Source of the DNA: Candidatus Methanolliviera sp. GoM_asphalt
GTDB lineage: Archaea > Halobacteriota > Methanoliparia > Methanoliparales > Methanoliparaceae
Assembly (NCBI GenBank): GCA_902158745.1
Contig: CABGHH010000119.1
Coordinates: forward strand, 1 to 5,383
Length of the DNA: 5,383 bases
Direction of reading: 5' to 3'
The notes below the pieces were generated by a model. The model was not told the DNA's origin. It made no database searches and saw only the letters and a list, made by a program, of their open reading frames with translations. The position numbers were made by a program, and so were the translations under genes. Below are positions 5,210 through 5,383 of this stretch, in pieces (position 1 is the first letter of the stretch; the number at the start of each line of letters is the position of its first letter).

Positions 5210-5282
5210 GCCTCGGTGGCTCAGCAGGTAGAGCGCGTCCTTGGTAAGGACGAAGTCGGGGGTTCAAATCCCCCCCGAGGCT
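5210..5282 (+). tRNA. tRNA-Thr (anticodon GGT)
   Basis: A perfect cloverleaf: acceptor GCCTCGG/CCGAGGC, D stem GCTC/GAGC, anticodon arm CGTCC-TTGGTAA-GGACG with anticodon GGT at 5243-5245, variable loop AAGTC, and T arm GGGGG-TTCAAAT-CCCCC. The discriminator is T (5282), as is common for archaeal tRNA-Thr. CCA is not encoded and there is no intron. The first tRNA base is separated from the drg stop codon by a single T, so the tRNA is probably excised from a transcript shared with drg unless a promoter lies inside the 3' end of drg. A weak TTTATGAT at 5168-5175 is the only TATA-like candidate I see. Confidence 0.95.
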
Positions 5283-5283
5283 T

Positions 5284-5297
5284 ATCTTATTTAAGAT
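5284..5297. repeat. short AT-rich inverted repeat after tRNA-Thr
   Basis: ATCTTA-TT-TAAGAT is a 6-bp inverted repeat directly after tRNA-Thr, between convergent transcription units. It is T-rich on the plus strand and might help end the radA-drg-tRNA transcript, but there is no long T run and its 2-base loop would be strained. A terminator role is only a possibility. Confidence 0.3.
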
Positions 5298-5305
5298 CAA
5301 GATAT

Positions 5306-5383
5306 TTAGAATCTCTTCGTTGCATAGACAAAAACAACGAGAATGAGAAATATTACCCAAACGGCGATGAATATCACATTCAT
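5306..5383 (-). CDS. single-helix hydrophobic frame, truncated by the window edge or a tiny membrane protein
   Basis: From the last base of the window the minus strand reads ATG followed by 24 more codons and a TAA at 5306-5308. The peptide starts MNVIFIAVWVIFLILVVFVY and ends ATKRF. This is one unbroken transmembrane helix followed by a basic tail, an unlikely composition for a random frame. The ATG sits exactly at the edge, so whether it is the start codon or an internal Met of a longer protein cannot be decided here. If complete it is a 25-residue small membrane protein; if partial it is the C-terminal helix of a larger one. It converges on tRNA-Thr with 23 bp between them. I do not recognise a family. 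Confidence 0.45.
   Translation of the reverse strand: MNVIFIAVWVIFLILVVFVYATKRF

Noticed and set aside
1..5383. CRISPR array, insertion sequence, prophage or defence island
   Set aside because: No direct-repeat/spacer periodicity, transposase, integrase, terminal inverted repeats or defence-protein motifs are visible. The genes present are core archaeal functions plus one catabolic enzyme.

Overview
The window looks like chromosomal DNA from a euryarchaeon of the Halobacteriota (Methanomicrobia-like) side. The evidence is a RadA recombinase rather than a bacterial RecA, a DRG-type GTPase with a C-terminal TGS domain, an archaeal-type phosphoglycolate phosphatase, three intronless tRNAs without encoded CCA, TATA-like boxes about 25-30 nt upstream of likely transcript starts, and GGTGA-type ribosome binding sites. 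From memory, the RadA resembles Methanosarcina-type RadA. An acyl-CoA dehydrogenase in such a genome would fit fatty- or alkyl-CoA-oxidising lineages (Archaeoglobi, Syntrophoarchaeia, ANME-1), but the genus cannot be fixed from this sequence.

Layout, left to right. Bases 1-300 hold no intact long gene. On the minus strand two adjacent open frames, one base out of register, look like a broken or frameshifted small gene, divergent from tRNA-His(GTG) at 328-400. Next is a small two-helix membrane protein of unknown function (574-855, +), whose start I move downstream of the longest possible frame. It converges on an acyl-CoA dehydrogenase (944-2098, -). Upstream of that, on the same strand, lies tRNA-Gly(CCC) (2245-2316, -). 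The 2317-2436 gap is a divergent promoter region, from which a tight plus-strand cluster runs: radA, an archaeal phosphoglycolate phosphatase overlapping radA by ATGA, drg 19 nt later, and tRNA-Thr(GGT) starting one base after the drg stop codon. At the right edge a minus-strand hydrophobic frame is cut by the window end.

The radA-phosphatase-drg-tRNA cluster is mostly information processing. The phosphatase may fit because 2-phosphoglycolate is released when oxidatively broken DNA ends are trimmed, so recombinational repair and removal of its toxic by-product could be co-expressed; that link is inference. The acyl-CoA dehydrogenase is a separate catabolic unit and no electron-transfer flavoprotein gene is visible. 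I see no CRISPR array, insertion sequence, prophage or obviously new multigene system. The most unusual points are the stop-codon/tRNA junction, a shortened switch II motif in DRG, an in-frame 15-bp tandem duplication in the phosphatase, an A-C mismatch in the tRNA-His acceptor stem, and the broken gene at the left end.
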